The position numbers were made by a program, and so were the translations under genes. From Allocoleopsis franciscana PCC 7113 (lineage in GTDB: Bacteria; Cyanobacteriota; Cyanobacteriia; Cyanobacteriales; Coleofasciculaceae): a DNA stretch of 64,000 nt. Each line of letters starts with the position of its first letter. Positions within the stretch are counted from its first letter, which is position 1. The notes under the pieces are model-generated. The model did not search any database. It saw nothing but the letters and a program-made list of their open reading frames with translations, and had not been told where the DNA came from. The stretch lies in contig NC_019738.1 in assembly GCF_000317515.1 (NCBI RefSeq), forward strand, positions 1,153,501-1,217,500, given 5' to 3'. Positions 1 to 8,636 of the stretch are shown here, one piece after another.

Positions 1-539
1 CAGCTATTCGCAGAATCAAGGATGTACTCAAAATTATTCACATTAATCTGAGCCTTCTGAAGTGCAAAACAGGCTGATCTTAGTAAAGATGGGTTGCAAA
101 TTTTAGGATTTTTATATTTGCCAACGGGAACATTAAATTGACCTTGAGAGTTCTCTCGATATAAACCATTAAAGCAAGTTTTGTTGAGATAGATAAGACG
201 TGCAGCTTTCTCCAGATGAGTGATGCCTTTACATTGACGTATATCATAATAATATTCTTTACAATGTTTACTTTGATGTTCTTCTAAAAGTACAATTAGC
301 TCCTCAACATTGTCTCTAACACACCGATAAACATTAACAAGCTCTGCGTTAATATCTGTTAAAATAGCTGATGGTGGATTAAGATGAAAAAAGACAGCAC
401 CACCTCCGAGAAAAGGTTCATAGTAAGTCTTAAAGGCTTTAGGAAAATAATGTATATATTGCTGAATAAGCTGGCTCTTACCACCCGCCCACTTTAGGAA
501 CGGTCGAGGCACAACAGTTGGCTGAACAATCGTATGCAT
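1..539 (-). CDS. D12-class DNA adenine N6-methyltransferase (Dam-like), partial
   Basis: The reading frame begins at an ATG at 539 and runs off the window edge, so only about the first 179 residues are present. An in-frame TAG lies five codons upstream of this ATG, which fixes it as the first possible ATG. The N-terminus carries FLKWAGGK, the SAM-binding motif I of the D12 family. It is followed by the motif PFLGGGAVFF and the segment LNKTCFNGLYRENSQGQFN, both characteristic of Dam/DpnM-like enzymes. The catalytic DPPY motif would lie in the missing part, so target specificity cannot be read. Family members methylate adenine, often in GATC, which is the core of the HIP1 octamer abundant here. 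No restriction gene is visible on this side. It is divergent from the membrane protein gene at 656. Confidence 0.88.
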   Translation of the reverse strand, partial: MHTIVQPTVVPRPFLKWAGGKSQLIQQYIHYFPKAFKTYYEPFLGGGAVFFHLNPPSAILTDINAELVNVYRCVRDNVEELIVLLEEHQSKHCKEYYYDIRQCKGITHLEKAARLIYLNKTCFNGLYRENSQGQFNVPVGKYKNPKICNPSLLRSACFALQKAQINVNNFEYILDSANS

Positions 540-655
540 TGATCTTAAAAACTAGTGATGAGTGAGTACAATTTTATTTTCTATATTTTTATGATCGGTG
601 TCTGCCGTAGTTAGAAAAAAATGATCAGGGCAAAATTTGAGTCTAATCAATAAAA

Positions 656-2284
656 ATGCACATCTTGGCAAATCTTAATCATTCAAATTTATATCTCTTT
701 GTTTTAGTGACGTTCGTCTATTTTATCATTAGTATTTTAAATTATAGATTATTTAAAAACAAATTATCTCTTCCTAATAGCAAAATTAGCTTGATTGCGG
801 CTTGTCTCTTAATCGTTAATTACATTGTTTTATTAGTTCTCTACGCTACACACAATAATTTTTTTGACCATGCAGAAGCGAACATAGCTACGGTTTCCTG
901 GCTCTTTCAAAGAGGCAAGCCTATTTATCATGAATTAGAATCTGCTGAGCGCTACAGTATTCCCTATGGCCCAATGCTGTATGTTATTAATGGATTTTTC
1001 TTGAATCTACTAAAGCCCAGTCTATTTTCTGCAAAAATTGGTGGCATATTAGCGGGTGGTCTAAGTCTATTATTGCTATTCTATGCGTTAAAAAAAATAG
1101 TAGGTCTTCAAATCGCAATTTTTTGTTCAGGTTATATAAGTTTAATTTTTATTTCAATTTATTCTTATTTTGCCGCAGCTACTTTTTGGAACAGAAGCGA
1201 TTCTTTCCTAATTATGTTCGTAGCGCTAGGGTTGCTAACGGCAGTTAGAACAACTTCATGGCTGGCAATCTTAGGATCTGCCTTATCGATAGGTATTAGT
1301 GTAAACTTAAAAATTCATGGCATCCTTTATTTTTTACCGATTTATATTTTATTTTATTTTCGCCATGGAATTTACTCTGTTTTATTTTCAATTTTGGGTT
1401 CTCTAATTCTGGTAATTATACCTTTTATTGGTTTTCCCCAAGTATCTCTGACAAACTACATCATTTGGCTAAATGAGTTTGGGGAACAGGGGTTGTCGCT
1501 TAACCTATTAAAGGGAAATATAATTTGGTCACTCTACTTATTGGCTCCTCTACTATTTTTATTTATTTATTTTAAATTTATTAATAATAATGAATTTAAT
1601 GTTTTTCTAAAAAATAATAAATATTTTATTTTTTCCATTTTGGTCAGCCTTCTTGGTGTAGCGATCCTAGGTTCCAAACAGGGTGCAGGAATGAACCATT
1701 TACTTCCTTTGATACCCCCATGGGCTTATTTGTTTGCATTGACCTTATCTCAAGCAATTGCCGTGGAAAGAAAACGTTCCTTCAAGGACATTAATAAGTA
1801 TTCCTATTGCCTTTACATAAGTCTAATTGGCGCTTTGTTAACAGTTACTCTAATAAGAGCATCAGTCAATGAAATCAGATTTATTGATTTATCAAGCAAA
1901 TACCACGATGAACCCGTTCAGGAAATTAATGAAATCCTTCAATCTTATTCAGGCATTACTATTGGAATGGGCTATGGGGGCGATTATGATTTAACCTATT
2001 ATCGACCGATTTTAACATATCACGGGAATCCTTACTTCATTGATGCCGTTTCTATGATGGATTCGGAATTTTTAAGGAAAGGAATACCAACTGAAACATT
2101 GAAGGCTCTAAGTTCATGTAAAATAGATTTATGGTTAATTCCTAAAGGCGGATTGCCCTTTAATTTGTATAATTACTTTAATCAACGGCAAGTCTTTAGT
2201 GAAGAATTCAAGTCTACTTTCTTGCTAAACTATGAATTAAGACATCACACTAAACATTACAATTTATGGTTTTGCAAAAAATAA
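656..2284 (+). CDS. Polytopic membrane protein, probable GT-C-type glycosyltransferase
   Basis: A 542-residue protein with about ten to twelve hydrophobic segments and a soluble C-terminal part of roughly 140 residues. After the second hydrophobic segment comes a loop with FFDHAEANIA, followed by a conserved-looking YSIPYGPMLYVINGFF stretch. Acidic residues in the first extracytoplasmic loop are the hallmark of GT-C enzymes such as the PMT/ArnT families, which transfer sugars from lipid-linked donors outside the membrane. I infer such a role from topology and this loop only; the acceptor is unknown. The gene is clearly more AT-rich than its neighbours (many AAA, TTT and ATT codons), which may mean acquisition by transfer. 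It could instead be a non-catalytic membrane protein. Confidence 0.6.
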   Translation: MHILANLNHSNLYLFVLVTFVYFIISILNYRLFKNKLSLPNSKISLIAACLLIVNYIVLLVLYATHNNFFDHAEANIATVSWLFQRGKPIYHELESAERYSIPYGPMLYVINGFFLNLLKPSLFSAKIGGILAGGLSLLLLFYALKKIVGLQIAIFCSGYISLIFISIYSYFAAATFWNRSDSFLIMFVALGLLTAVRTTSWLAILGSALSIGISVNLKIHGILYFLPIYILFYFRHGIYSVLFSILGSLILVIIPFIGFPQVSLTNYIIWLNEFGEQGLSLNLLKGNIIWSLYLLAPLLFLFIYFKFINNNEFNVFLKNNKYFIFSILVSLLGVAILGSKQGAGMNHLLPLIPPWAYLFALTLSQAIAVERKRSFKDINKYSYCLYISLIGALLTVTLIRASVNEIRFIDLSSKYHDEPVQEINEILQSYSGITIGMGYGGDYDLTYYRPILTYHGNPYFIDAVSMMDSEFLRKGIPTETLKALSSCKIDLWLIPKGGLPFNLYNYFNQRQVFSEEFKSTFLLNYELRHHTKHYNLWFCKK

Positions 2285-2451
2285 ATGATAAAATATCACG
2301 ACTAGAAAATAATTAATCAAAGACTGTAGCTGTAAAAAAGACAACAACAAGTACGGCGATGATAGCAAACCACTAAATTAACTTGATGGCTTGTCGATCT
2401 CGCTCACAAGTGCTAACAGTAAAAAGTAACCTTGTAAACTTTTTTAGGAAA

Positions 2452-2655
2452 ATGAAAGATTTTTGGGAAAATGTCTCTCGCTACCCCCGCTTCTTTATCA
2501 CCATCAGCTTGGGGATCTTCTATTTCTTATTTGAGCGACTGAAGCCTCTATTTGAGCGCCCTCTCACAGCGATCGCCTTGACAGGGGTTCTGGTCGCCGG
2601 CTTTTTCTTCATTGCTTTCACCCTCCGAGCTATGCTAGGTTTGAATCCTATTTAA
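2452..2655 (+). CDS. DUF751 / Ycf33-like small membrane protein
   Basis: A 67-residue protein starting MKDFWENVSRYPRF, with two hydrophobic segments and the ending AFTLRAMLGLNPI. This matches the cyanobacterial and plastid Ycf33/DUF751 family as I know it; the family has no established function. A longer frame begins at 2383, but I prefer ATG 2452 because TAGGAAA sits just upstream and the family usually starts a few residues before the WxNVxRYPR motif. It lies 167 bp upstream of rbfA on the same strand, so the two may be cotranscribed. Confidence 0.75.
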   Translation: MKDFWENVSRYPRFFITISLGIFYFLFERLKPLFERPLTAIALTGVLVAGFFFIAFTLRAMLGLNPI

Positions 2656-2822
2656 ACGGGGGAGTTCACATTAATCGTTAATCGAGATTGAGGGAAAAGT
2701 AGAAACAACGTAATCTCCCTGGGGACTGACGTAACAAAAATTCAATGCCTGTCAATATTATTGTTAGTGAACTACTATAGCTCGTTGGAAGCGACTGTCT
2801 GTAGTGTAACAAAGGGGGCGTT

Positions 2823-3221
2823 ATGCCTACAAGTCGCCGTGTTTCTCGCGTTGCCTCGCTGATTCAGCAAGAAGTCAGCCAAATGGTACTCCACGAAATC
2901 AAAGATGACCGAGTGGGGGCTGGTATGGTTAGCGTTACCGATGTAGACGTATCTGGCGACCTCCAGCACGCAAAAATCTATGTGTCCATCTATGGCACTG
3001 ATGAAGCAAGAGCAGAAACCATGGCTGGGCTAAAGTCCGCCACAGGTTATGTCCGTCGTGCATTGGGTCAACGGATTCGCCTACGCCGAACACCAGAGGT
3101 GATCTTTATCGAAGACCGAGGGTTAGAAAGAGGCGATCGCATGTTGACACTTCTCGATCAGCTCAGTGAAGAGCGTCAGAGCAAGGAGCTGGAAGACGAT
3201 ATCCCTGAGGCCGAAGATTGA
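2823..3221 (+). CDS. rbfA: Ribosome-binding factor A
   Basis: A 132-residue protein of normal RbfA length. It begins [20 protein letters not shown], the typical RbfA N-terminus. Further on it has the segments [20 protein letters not shown] and [19 protein letters not shown], which form the KH-like fold that binds the 30S subunit during 16S rRNA maturation. A fairly long acidic tail follows ([17 protein letters not shown]). The assignment is secure. Confidence 0.96.
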   Translation: MPTSRRVSRVASLIQQEVSQMVLHEIKDDRVGAGMVSVTDVDVSGDLQHAKIYVSIYGTDEARAETMAGLKSATGYVRRALGQRIRLRRTPEVIFIEDRGLERGDRMLTLLDQLSEERQSKELEDDIPEAED

Positions 3222-3996
3222 AATATGCACTGAAACCTCTGCCGGCTCTCAACCGTTTTGCTCTCGAACAACAGGTTGCATAGATGATTGTAGTGCGGTT
3301 GTCTAGCGACCTGTTCCAATGTCTAGCGTCGGAACCCTCACAGGGGACGTTTGACGATAGGCCAGAGGTTTTTGGTCTTTGGGGCGTTATAGTACTCGCA
3401 GAGATTACCATTCGTCTCAACTATATGACGAACTTCAATTCCAAGACCGTCATACCTCTTGTTCCTCTTTGCTACAATTGTGGATTCTGAGCAACTCGTT
3501 TTGATGGAATACTTGACGATCACCTGTTCCGGAAGAATGGCTTAATGAATCTTTATGCAACGATACTTTACACCTTCTCATAATCTATGGCAGCTCTTAT
3601 TTTGAGAGTTTCTGATACCTGAGTGGCTACACCTATACGTTTCCTTAGGAAAAAATGCCCCAAACTCAAGTGATCCCGGCTTCAAGGGTGGTTTCATCAG
3701 GACTCTCCAAATTAATCCACTGACCTATTTAGTTTAAGTTTTGTTTAAGTCTTAAATGAGGTTTTTACTCTCTTCGCGGGAAGATACGCCCACTCAATTT
3801 GTTGTAACGCTTGCTGCGTATGGGTTTCATCCTTGAGAGAGGAAAAATCGGCTTTTGACATTTTCTTAACCTTTTGCGATTTTTATTCAAAAAGAGAATT
3901 CATTCGTAACTTTCTATACGGAACTAAATTTATTTTCACGCTAGCGAATATTCGATTATATTTAATCGTAGCTTTGTTATTTCCCTGCCTATTACC
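3222..3996 (+). other. Intergenic stretch without a supported gene
   Basis: Frames of 61 to 85 codons exist on both strands, but they overlap one another, lack ribosome sites and show no recognisable motifs, so I do not call them. Two copies of GTTTAAGT at 3732-3739 and 3743-3750 have an 11-bp period, resembling the spacing of Pho-box half sites but not matching their consensus well. CTTAACCT at 3865-3872 matches the half-site consensus but stands alone. The part next to the 3997 gene probably holds its promoter. Confidence 0.4.
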
Positions 3997-4239
3997 ATGA
4001 GTATTAACACCGTGCCTTCTACACCTACAATTCAGTACTCCATCAATGTCATCCAAGACGAAGCGCGTCACCTAGTGGAAAGAGGAATCATTAGCCGTCA
4101 GCAGCCTATCTACGTCCTTTGCCAGTACATTCCCGCACGGGAGTGGGTTTGTGTAGAGTGTGAGCTAGAACGTTGCGACTTCTTGCTCAGAGACCGCATT
4201 GCCGATTTGATCGGCTCTGAAGAATGGGATAATGATTAA
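3997..4239 (+). CDS. Small cyanobacterial conserved protein, DUF4327-like
   Basis: An 80-residue soluble protein with the core segment ISRQQPIYVLCQYIPAREW, then CVECELERCDFLLRDRIADLI and an acidic tail. This pattern corresponds to what I know as the DUF4327 family, which is restricted to cyanobacteria and has no known function. Several Cys residues (CQY, CVEC, RCDF) could bind metal or form disulfides, but this is speculation. It stands alone between two long noncoding stretches, with a perfect palindrome 33 bp after its stop. Confidence 0.72.
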   Translation: MSINTVPSTPTIQYSINVIQDEARHLVERGIISRQQPIYVLCQYIPAREWVCVECELERCDFLLRDRIADLIGSEEWDND

Positions 4240-4271
4240 TATTTTTTATGGGAAGGAGAACAAAACCTAAT

Positions 4272-4293
4272 GACTAGGAAAATTTTCCTAGTC
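4272..4293. repeat. Perfect 22-bp palindrome
   Basis: The arm GACTAGGAAAA is followed directly by its exact reverse complement. It begins 33 bp after the stop of the DUF4327-like gene. It could fold in RNA as a stem with an AATT loop and act as a 3'-end stabiliser, or serve as a symmetric protein-binding site. There is no following T-tract, so it is not a standard terminator. Confidence 0.8.
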
Positions 4294-4459
4294 CTTGGCA
4301 AACTTTGGGACACCTAAGCGTAATCAAAAAGACTTTTAGGACGATCGAATTTGCCGAAATTTATGGGAAAAGCTTGAAACGAATTTTCTATCCTCTTAAG
4401 CTGTAAAAATTCAGTGCGCCCTAAAGGGCGTTGCTTATTTTAGAAGGCTTGAGAAGATC

Positions 4460-4489
4460 AGTGATCATAGTGCCAGTGATCATAGTGCC
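4460..4489. repeat. 15-bp tandem duplication
   Basis: The unit AGTGATCATAGTGCC occurs twice head to tail without mismatch. It lies in noncoding DNA and I know no function for it. Confidence 0.8.
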
Positions 4490-4767
4490 AAGGCTGCCCC
4501 CATCTATAGAAGGTGTTCTCGATGGACTCCTCGGTGAAAGGTAACAGATGTAACGGATCGACTGACTCGGTGCCTCATCCTCAACTCATCCGCTACCTCG
4601 ACGATCTGGCCTCCTAAACCCATTGCATCTAATCCGCGAAAATCAAATAGTTCTGATCAGGGTGGGAGGTATTGAACTTGCTGTTAACTGCCTTAAGTCA
4701 CCTAGCGCCAAACCCTATAGGTTATGGCGCAGTATTTTTGCTCAAGCCTAACCAATGGAGGGTCAGT

Positions 4768-5160
4768 CTAACTATCTGAGTCCGAGTTCCGTAATTTCTC
4801 TAACTCAGTACGAATGGCAGCAATTTGTGCCGTCAATTCTTCTAATTCCAACTGTGCATTGGGTGAGGCAGCGGTTGTTGGTGGTGTAACAGAAATATCA
4901 ATTGGTGTTTCCGTTGCAGAGGAACGCCCTGGAGTACTTTGTTGCCTCCACATCTGCTCAATAAAACTTCGGGCTTCTTGCTCAGTGATGGCTCCTTTCT
5001 CAGCCCACTCAGTGACCCGTTGGCTGAACTCTAACCTCAGTTGAGACAAGCTTTCCTCACGCTTTTGAGAGTCGCCGAGCGTTTCGACGAGGGATGTCGT
5101 TGCTCCCAAGGAGACACGCAATCCAGTTTGTAGCAAATCTAGGAGATTGTTGGAGTTCAT
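4768..5160 (-). CDS. Small phasin-like helical protein of unknown function
   Basis: A 130-residue protein beginning MNSNNLLDLLQTGLRVSLGA, with an amphipathic N-terminal helix and a central stretch WAEKGAITEQEARSFIEQM. A Ser/Thr/Pro-rich linker and a C-terminal helix rich in Glu and Leu follow. The layout resembles cyanobacterial proteins often labelled phasin family, which are coiled, surface-binding proteins. I see no specific residue that proves it. It may form an oligomer through the C-terminal LEELTAQIAAIRTELEKL heptads. The next gene on the same strand lies 166 bp upstream, so cotranscription is possible. Confidence 0.6.
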   Translation of the reverse strand: MNSNNLLDLLQTGLRVSLGATTSLVETLGDSQKREESLSQLRLEFSQRVTEWAEKGAITEQEARSFIEQMWRQQSTPGRSSATETPIDISVTPPTTAASPNAQLELEELTAQIAAIRTELEKLRNSDSDS

Positions 5161-5326
5161 CTAAGTACCCAGTCCGGTTGAACGAATGACTTCGTTTATA
5201 ATCTATCGTTTTTGGCAAATGGCTAAGAAGATAAGGCCGTTCGCTCTTTCTAGGACTTATGCCTATTGACCTGTTGGACTCTATGGCTTGCCGTTAGCTA
5301 GACTTTTTGTGTATGTTCTCAAGTCT

Positions 5327-5677
5327 TCAGCCCACTTGCTCCAGGTATTGATTAACATCATCGATCACGCGAGTCAACTCCGCTTCTGTCGTTAGACGGA
5401 TGCGCTCGTCACGGAGTGTAACGAGGACTTTAGCTGCAAAGGGACTCGGCCAGATATTAGGATTGCAGAAAATTTCCAGAAAGACATCCCCGGAATATCG
5501 GTATTCCATGGGTTTTTGAGGCGTGGGTTTGCCACCGCCACCGGTTGCCTGGGTCGCGGCTTTCAGGCTTTGCATCAATTGGGCGATCGCTTGCTGTAAC
5601 TCTTTAGCCGCATCAGCCGTGAAGGCGAACGACACAGAACCTTCGACAAGATTAAGTTTTAGCGGAGTGGGAGGCAT
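5327..5677 (-). CDS. Conserved hypothetical protein
   Basis: A 116-residue soluble protein that starts MPPTPLKLNLVEGSVSFAFT. It has a helix with AKELQQAIAQLMQSLKAA, a Gly/Pro-rich loop and then a mixed domain ending IDDVNQYLEQVG. It looks like a small cyanobacterial family without assigned function; codon use is normal for the window and a HIP1 site lies inside. No signal peptide or membrane segment is present. Confidence 0.65.
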   Translation of the reverse strand: MPPTPLKLNLVEGSVSFAFTADAAKELQQAIAQLMQSLKAATQATGGGGKPTPQKPMEYRYSGDVFLEIFCNPNIWPSPFAAKVLVTLRDERIRLTTEAELTRVIDDVNQYLEQVG

Positions 5678-5896
5678 ACGTAATAAATCTTAATATGAGA
5701 GTTTTAATGCAAGAAGTTGTAATTGAGTCCCTGGAAAAATTTACCAGACAATGGGTTCATCGGTGCATTTTTATTAAAAATACTCTCAACAATCCCACCC
5801 ATTTGCAGATGTTAATAGAACCATCAGCCCCCAAACGAAGGAAGTCTCAGGCATTTTACAGACTAAACTAAAGGCTATAAATGTTAATTCAATGGG

Positions 5897-6841
5897 GTGG
5901 CATCTGTGGTGCAAGATAACCGCTCTGAAGTTCGTAAGGTTTTACTGATTACCCTACTGCTCAATCTATTCGTGATGGGATTAAAAGCGGTTGTGGGATT
6001 TTGGACAGGGTCTCTAAGCCTGCAAGCAGATGCTCTCCATAGTGTGACCGATAGTGCGAACAATGTTTTAGGTTTAATGGCCAGTCGATTTTCTTCCCCT
6101 TTACCCGATCGCACTCATCCCTATGGACACCAGAAATTTGAAGCGGTGGGTGCGCTGGGAATTGCGGCCTTTTTAGGTATCGCCTGCTTTGAAATTCTTC
6201 AAGGAGCAATCGAGCGGATTTTTCAGGGTCTTACTCCTGTCAATATTTCTGCCCCAGAACTGTGGTTGCTGTTAATTGTATTAGGGGTAAATATTTTTGT
6301 AACCTACTATGAGCGAGGTGTGGGTCAGCGAGTGGGTAGCCCAATTTTGATCGCTGATGCTCAACACACCATGAGCGATGTTTGGGTGACCATTACCGTC
6401 CTGCTTGGATTAATTGGGGTTTGGCAGGCACGAGTGTTACATTTACCCCAACTTCAGTGGCTCGATGTACTTTTCGCTTTCCCGGTTGCTCTGTTAGTGT
6501 TTTGGAGTGGCTGGAAGGTAATAAAAGAAAATTTGCCCTGGTTAGTGGATGAAATGGCGATCGCACCCGAAGCCATTCGGGATATTACCCTGCAAGTTCC
6601 CGGCGTGATCAACTGCCATGATATTGCTTCTCGCGGTCTGTTGGGGCGTCAAGTCTTCATTGAAATGCACCTAATTGTCCAAGCGAAAGAGGTGGAAACC
6701 GCTCACAAAATTACCGAAGAAGTTGAATCGCGACTAGAAGAACGCTTTAGTCCTGTTCGAGTTTTGATTCATGTTGAGCCACCTGATTACCAGTCCAATC
6801 AAGTTAGCTTTGAGTCAGAAATTCAATCAGTAGACCCCTAG
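5897..6841 (+). CDS. Cation diffusion facilitator family metal exporter
   Basis: A 314-residue CDF protein. The second membrane segment holds ADALHSVTDSANN and the fifth holds ADAQHTMSDVWV, so both metal-site motifs are HxxxD, the form usually linked with zinc (also cobalt or cadmium) rather than the DxxxD of manganese exporters. A cytoplasmic C-terminal domain follows (VPGVINCHDIASRGLLGRQ ... EVESRLEERF), typical of the dimerising metal-sensing domain. The frame starts at GTG 5897; a second GTG at 5906 is possible. It should export divalent metal in exchange for protons. It is convergent with the iron permease gene. Confidence 0.93.
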   Translation: MASVVQDNRSEVRKVLLITLLLNLFVMGLKAVVGFWTGSLSLQADALHSVTDSANNVLGLMASRFSSPLPDRTHPYGHQKFEAVGALGIAAFLGIACFEILQGAIERIFQGLTPVNISAPELWLLLIVLGVNIFVTYYERGVGQRVGSPILIADAQHTMSDVWVTITVLLGLIGVWQARVLHLPQLQWLDVLFAFPVALLVFWSGWKVIKENLPWLVDEMAIAPEAIRDITLQVPGVINCHDIASRGLLGRQVFIEMHLIVQAKEVETAHKITEEVESRLEERFSPVRVLIHVEPPDYQSNQVSFESEIQSVDP

Positions 6842-6891
6842 TTTTCCACAGATCGGGGTACTTTTCCACAGAAAATGACGAGTTTTCCACA
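6842..6891. promoter_or_regulatory. Cluster of three DnaA-box matches
   Basis: TTTTCCACA occurs exactly at 6842-6850, 6862-6870 and 6883-6891, all on the plus strand, with start-to-start spacings of 20 and 21 bp, about two helical turns. TTTTCCACA is the DnaA-box form reported for cyanobacterial origins. The cluster lies just after the stop codon of the CDF gene in a convergent intergenic region, so promoter function is unlikely. No dnaN or dnaA gene is nearby and no clear AT-rich unwinding region follows. Confidence 0.6.
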
Positions 6892-6994
6892 AAGATAAAG
6901 AGAAGATAATCATTGCCATCGCTATTCTTAACCAATGTCACACCAGATTTTTGCAACTGTTAGCTAACCCATTTGTCTAAAACGAGCTTTGAGA

Positions 6995-7945
6995 TTACTT
7001 CCGGCTCGCGGATTTCTCATGCTGAACACTAGCACCGGCTGGCACCGCTAAGCTGTTGAAATAAAGTCCGCCAATGGTGAACATAAACAACAGGTAAGCT
7101 ACGGATTGAACCAGATAAATTTTTTCCCGATAGCCAATTAAGGCTTTAAGCACGATACCGGGAAACTGATCATCGGGTAAAACACTGCTCATATTCCAAA
7201 CGATCGGGCCTAAAATGCAGGAATGGTCTTTCGCAAACCGTTCGTAGTAGAAGCATAAATCGGCTGATTTCCGATCCATCTGGGCTAATGTCTTGATGGA
7301 TTCATCAAAATGTGATAAAGAAGAGACGACTAAACCAGCAACAATTAGGAGTAACAAAACCCCCATGACCTGAAAGAAGAGGCGGATGTTAATTTTGATG
7401 CCCCACTTAAACAGCAATACACCAATTCCGGCAGCTACTGCGATTCCAGCAATCGCTCCTAGGGCAGGTATCAACCCTTGTTGAAATTTAGCAACGATAA
7501 ACAGAACCGTCTCAAACCCTTCTCGTAGGACAGCAATCAGAATCAGGGTGAAGACGCCCCAACCTGAACCCTTCCCTTGTTGAATCGCAGAAGTGACAGC
7601 ACCTTCAACTTCTGATTTCAGGTATTTGGCCTGTTGAGTCATCCAAATCAGCATCCAACTCAGCATGGCGATCGCAATCACGCCAAAGACAGCCTCCAGC
7701 AACGGCTCAATCACAGGCGCATACTGCGGATAGGTTGCGCTCAAGGCTTGAATCCCCCAGCTAAATAAGACCCCAACCAAGGCACTAGCGACGAGTCCGA
7801 CGGCGACACCCGCATAAACCCAAGGGTTCAAATGTCCAGCTTTGGCTTTTTTCAGGCAAGCCAGAACAATTCCCACCACAATGGCAGCTTCAACGCCTTC
7901 GCGTAGAGTAATGACAAAAGTCGGTAAAGCAGCAGTAAAATCCAT
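6995..7945 (-). CDS. FTR1-family iron permease
   Basis: A 316-residue polytopic protein with about seven membrane segments. It has the two diagnostic REGxE motifs: LREGVEAAIVVGI in the first segment and LREGFETVLFIVA in the fourth. These Glu residues carry ferric iron in yeast Ftr1 and bacterial EfeU. A Cys-containing loop (CFYYERFAKDHSC) precedes the last segments. The gene is last in a minus-strand block with a multicopper oxidase, two lipoproteins and a ferritin-like protein, which supports iron import coupled to oxidation. An FTR1-type permease has been described in cyanobacteria for reductive iron uptake. Confidence 0.92.
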   Translation of the reverse strand: MDFTAALPTFVITLREGVEAAIVVGIVLACLKKAKAGHLNPWVYAGVAVGLVASALVGVLFSWGIQALSATYPQYAPVIEPLLEAVFGVIAIAMLSWMLIWMTQQAKYLKSEVEGAVTSAIQQGKGSGWGVFTLILIAVLREGFETVLFIVAKFQQGLIPALGAIAGIAVAAGIGVLLFKWGIKINIRLFFQVMGVLLLLIVAGLVVSSLSHFDESIKTLAQMDRKSADLCFYYERFAKDHSCILGPIVWNMSSVLPDDQFPGIVLKALIGYREKIYLVQSVAYLLFMFTIGGLYFNSLAVPAGASVQHEKSASRK

Positions 7946-8047
7946 GAATTATGAGTCCTTAGTCATGCGTTATGCGTGAGTCTTTGGCTACTAATCAGTG
8001 GTCTTGGGCTACTGACCACTGACGACTGATTAGTAACGACTGACCCC

Positions 8048-8491
8048 TTAACTAAAATCGCGCAACATTTTTTTAATTTCTATGTTGTGCATTTCTTCTT
8101 GACCAATCATGGTGCGGGCGTACTCTTCCAAATAGACACTGGAATCATTTACGGTTTCTAGTAATTGCTTGTAGAGACTCAGGGCTTTTTTCTCATGGTT
8201 GAGGCTTTCTTCTAAAATATCCCGCACTGAGTGTTTGTAACTTTCCTCAATCGGAGCAATACGCTGACTGGGATGTCCTTCTAAACCGGTGAGAATCTCT
8301 CCGGCCTGTTGAGCATGGAGTAAGGATTCTGTGGCTTGCGCTTTGAAAAAATCCACAATCGGAGTGCGGTAGGGACCCGTCACCATCAGGGAATAGTGGG
8401 TATAACGGACTACCCCAGCCAGTTCAAATTCCATGATGGAGTTGAGGATGTCAGTGGTGGCTTTGAGATTGAGGTCCTTCATGGTGAGCAT
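8048..8491 (-). CDS. Bacterioferritin-like diiron protein
   Basis: A 147-residue four-helix protein. Candidate ferroxidase ligands follow ferritin spacing: Glu in IMEFELAGVVRY, Glu and His in ATESLLHAQQAGE, Glu in ILEESLNHEKKAL and Glu/His in EEYARTMIGQEEMHN. It is short of the usual bacterioferritin length by about ten residues. Likely role: oxidation and storage of iron brought in by the adjacent FTR1 permease. The frame begins at ATG 8491, with a second ATG at 8482. The 102-bp gap to FTR1 holds overlapping short inverted repeats of the CTAATCAGT type. A Dps-like role is an alternative. Confidence 0.85.
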   Translation of the reverse strand: MLTMKDLNLKATTDILNSIMEFELAGVVRYTHYSLMVTGPYRTPIVDFFKAQATESLLHAQQAGEILTGLEGHPSQRIAPIEESYKHSVRDILEESLNHEKKALSLYKQLLETVNDSSVYLEEYARTMIGQEEMHNIEIKKMLRDFS

Positions 8492-8636
8492 TTGGTTTGA
8501 TGGGTTATTGAAATTCTCTCATGACGATCTAAGTGCTTGTCTCAAGGCTTACCATCAGACAAAGCACTAGAGGCGGGAGCGATCGCCTGAACGAAAGTGT
8601 TTTTATCTAGGTGGGATCATCCGAGAAAACTTATCC

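Larger units (their letters stand above)
4240..4767 (+). other. Intergenic stretch with palindrome, weak hairpin and short tandem repeat
   Basis: No coding frame is supported. Besides the palindrome and the tandem repeat listed separately, CGCCC-TAAA-GGGCG at 4417-4430 followed by a T-rich run could be a weak terminator for the 3997 gene. The rest shows nothing I recognise. Confidence 0.4.

Noticed and set aside
3163..3523. Overlapping small frames after rbfA on both strands
   Set aside because: They overlap one another, lack ribosome sites and show no protein-like pattern.
6905..6917. GATAATCATTGCC, resembling half of a Fur box
   Set aside because: It lies downstream of the FTR1 gene in a convergent region and only one half matches, so regulation of the iron block from here is unlikely.
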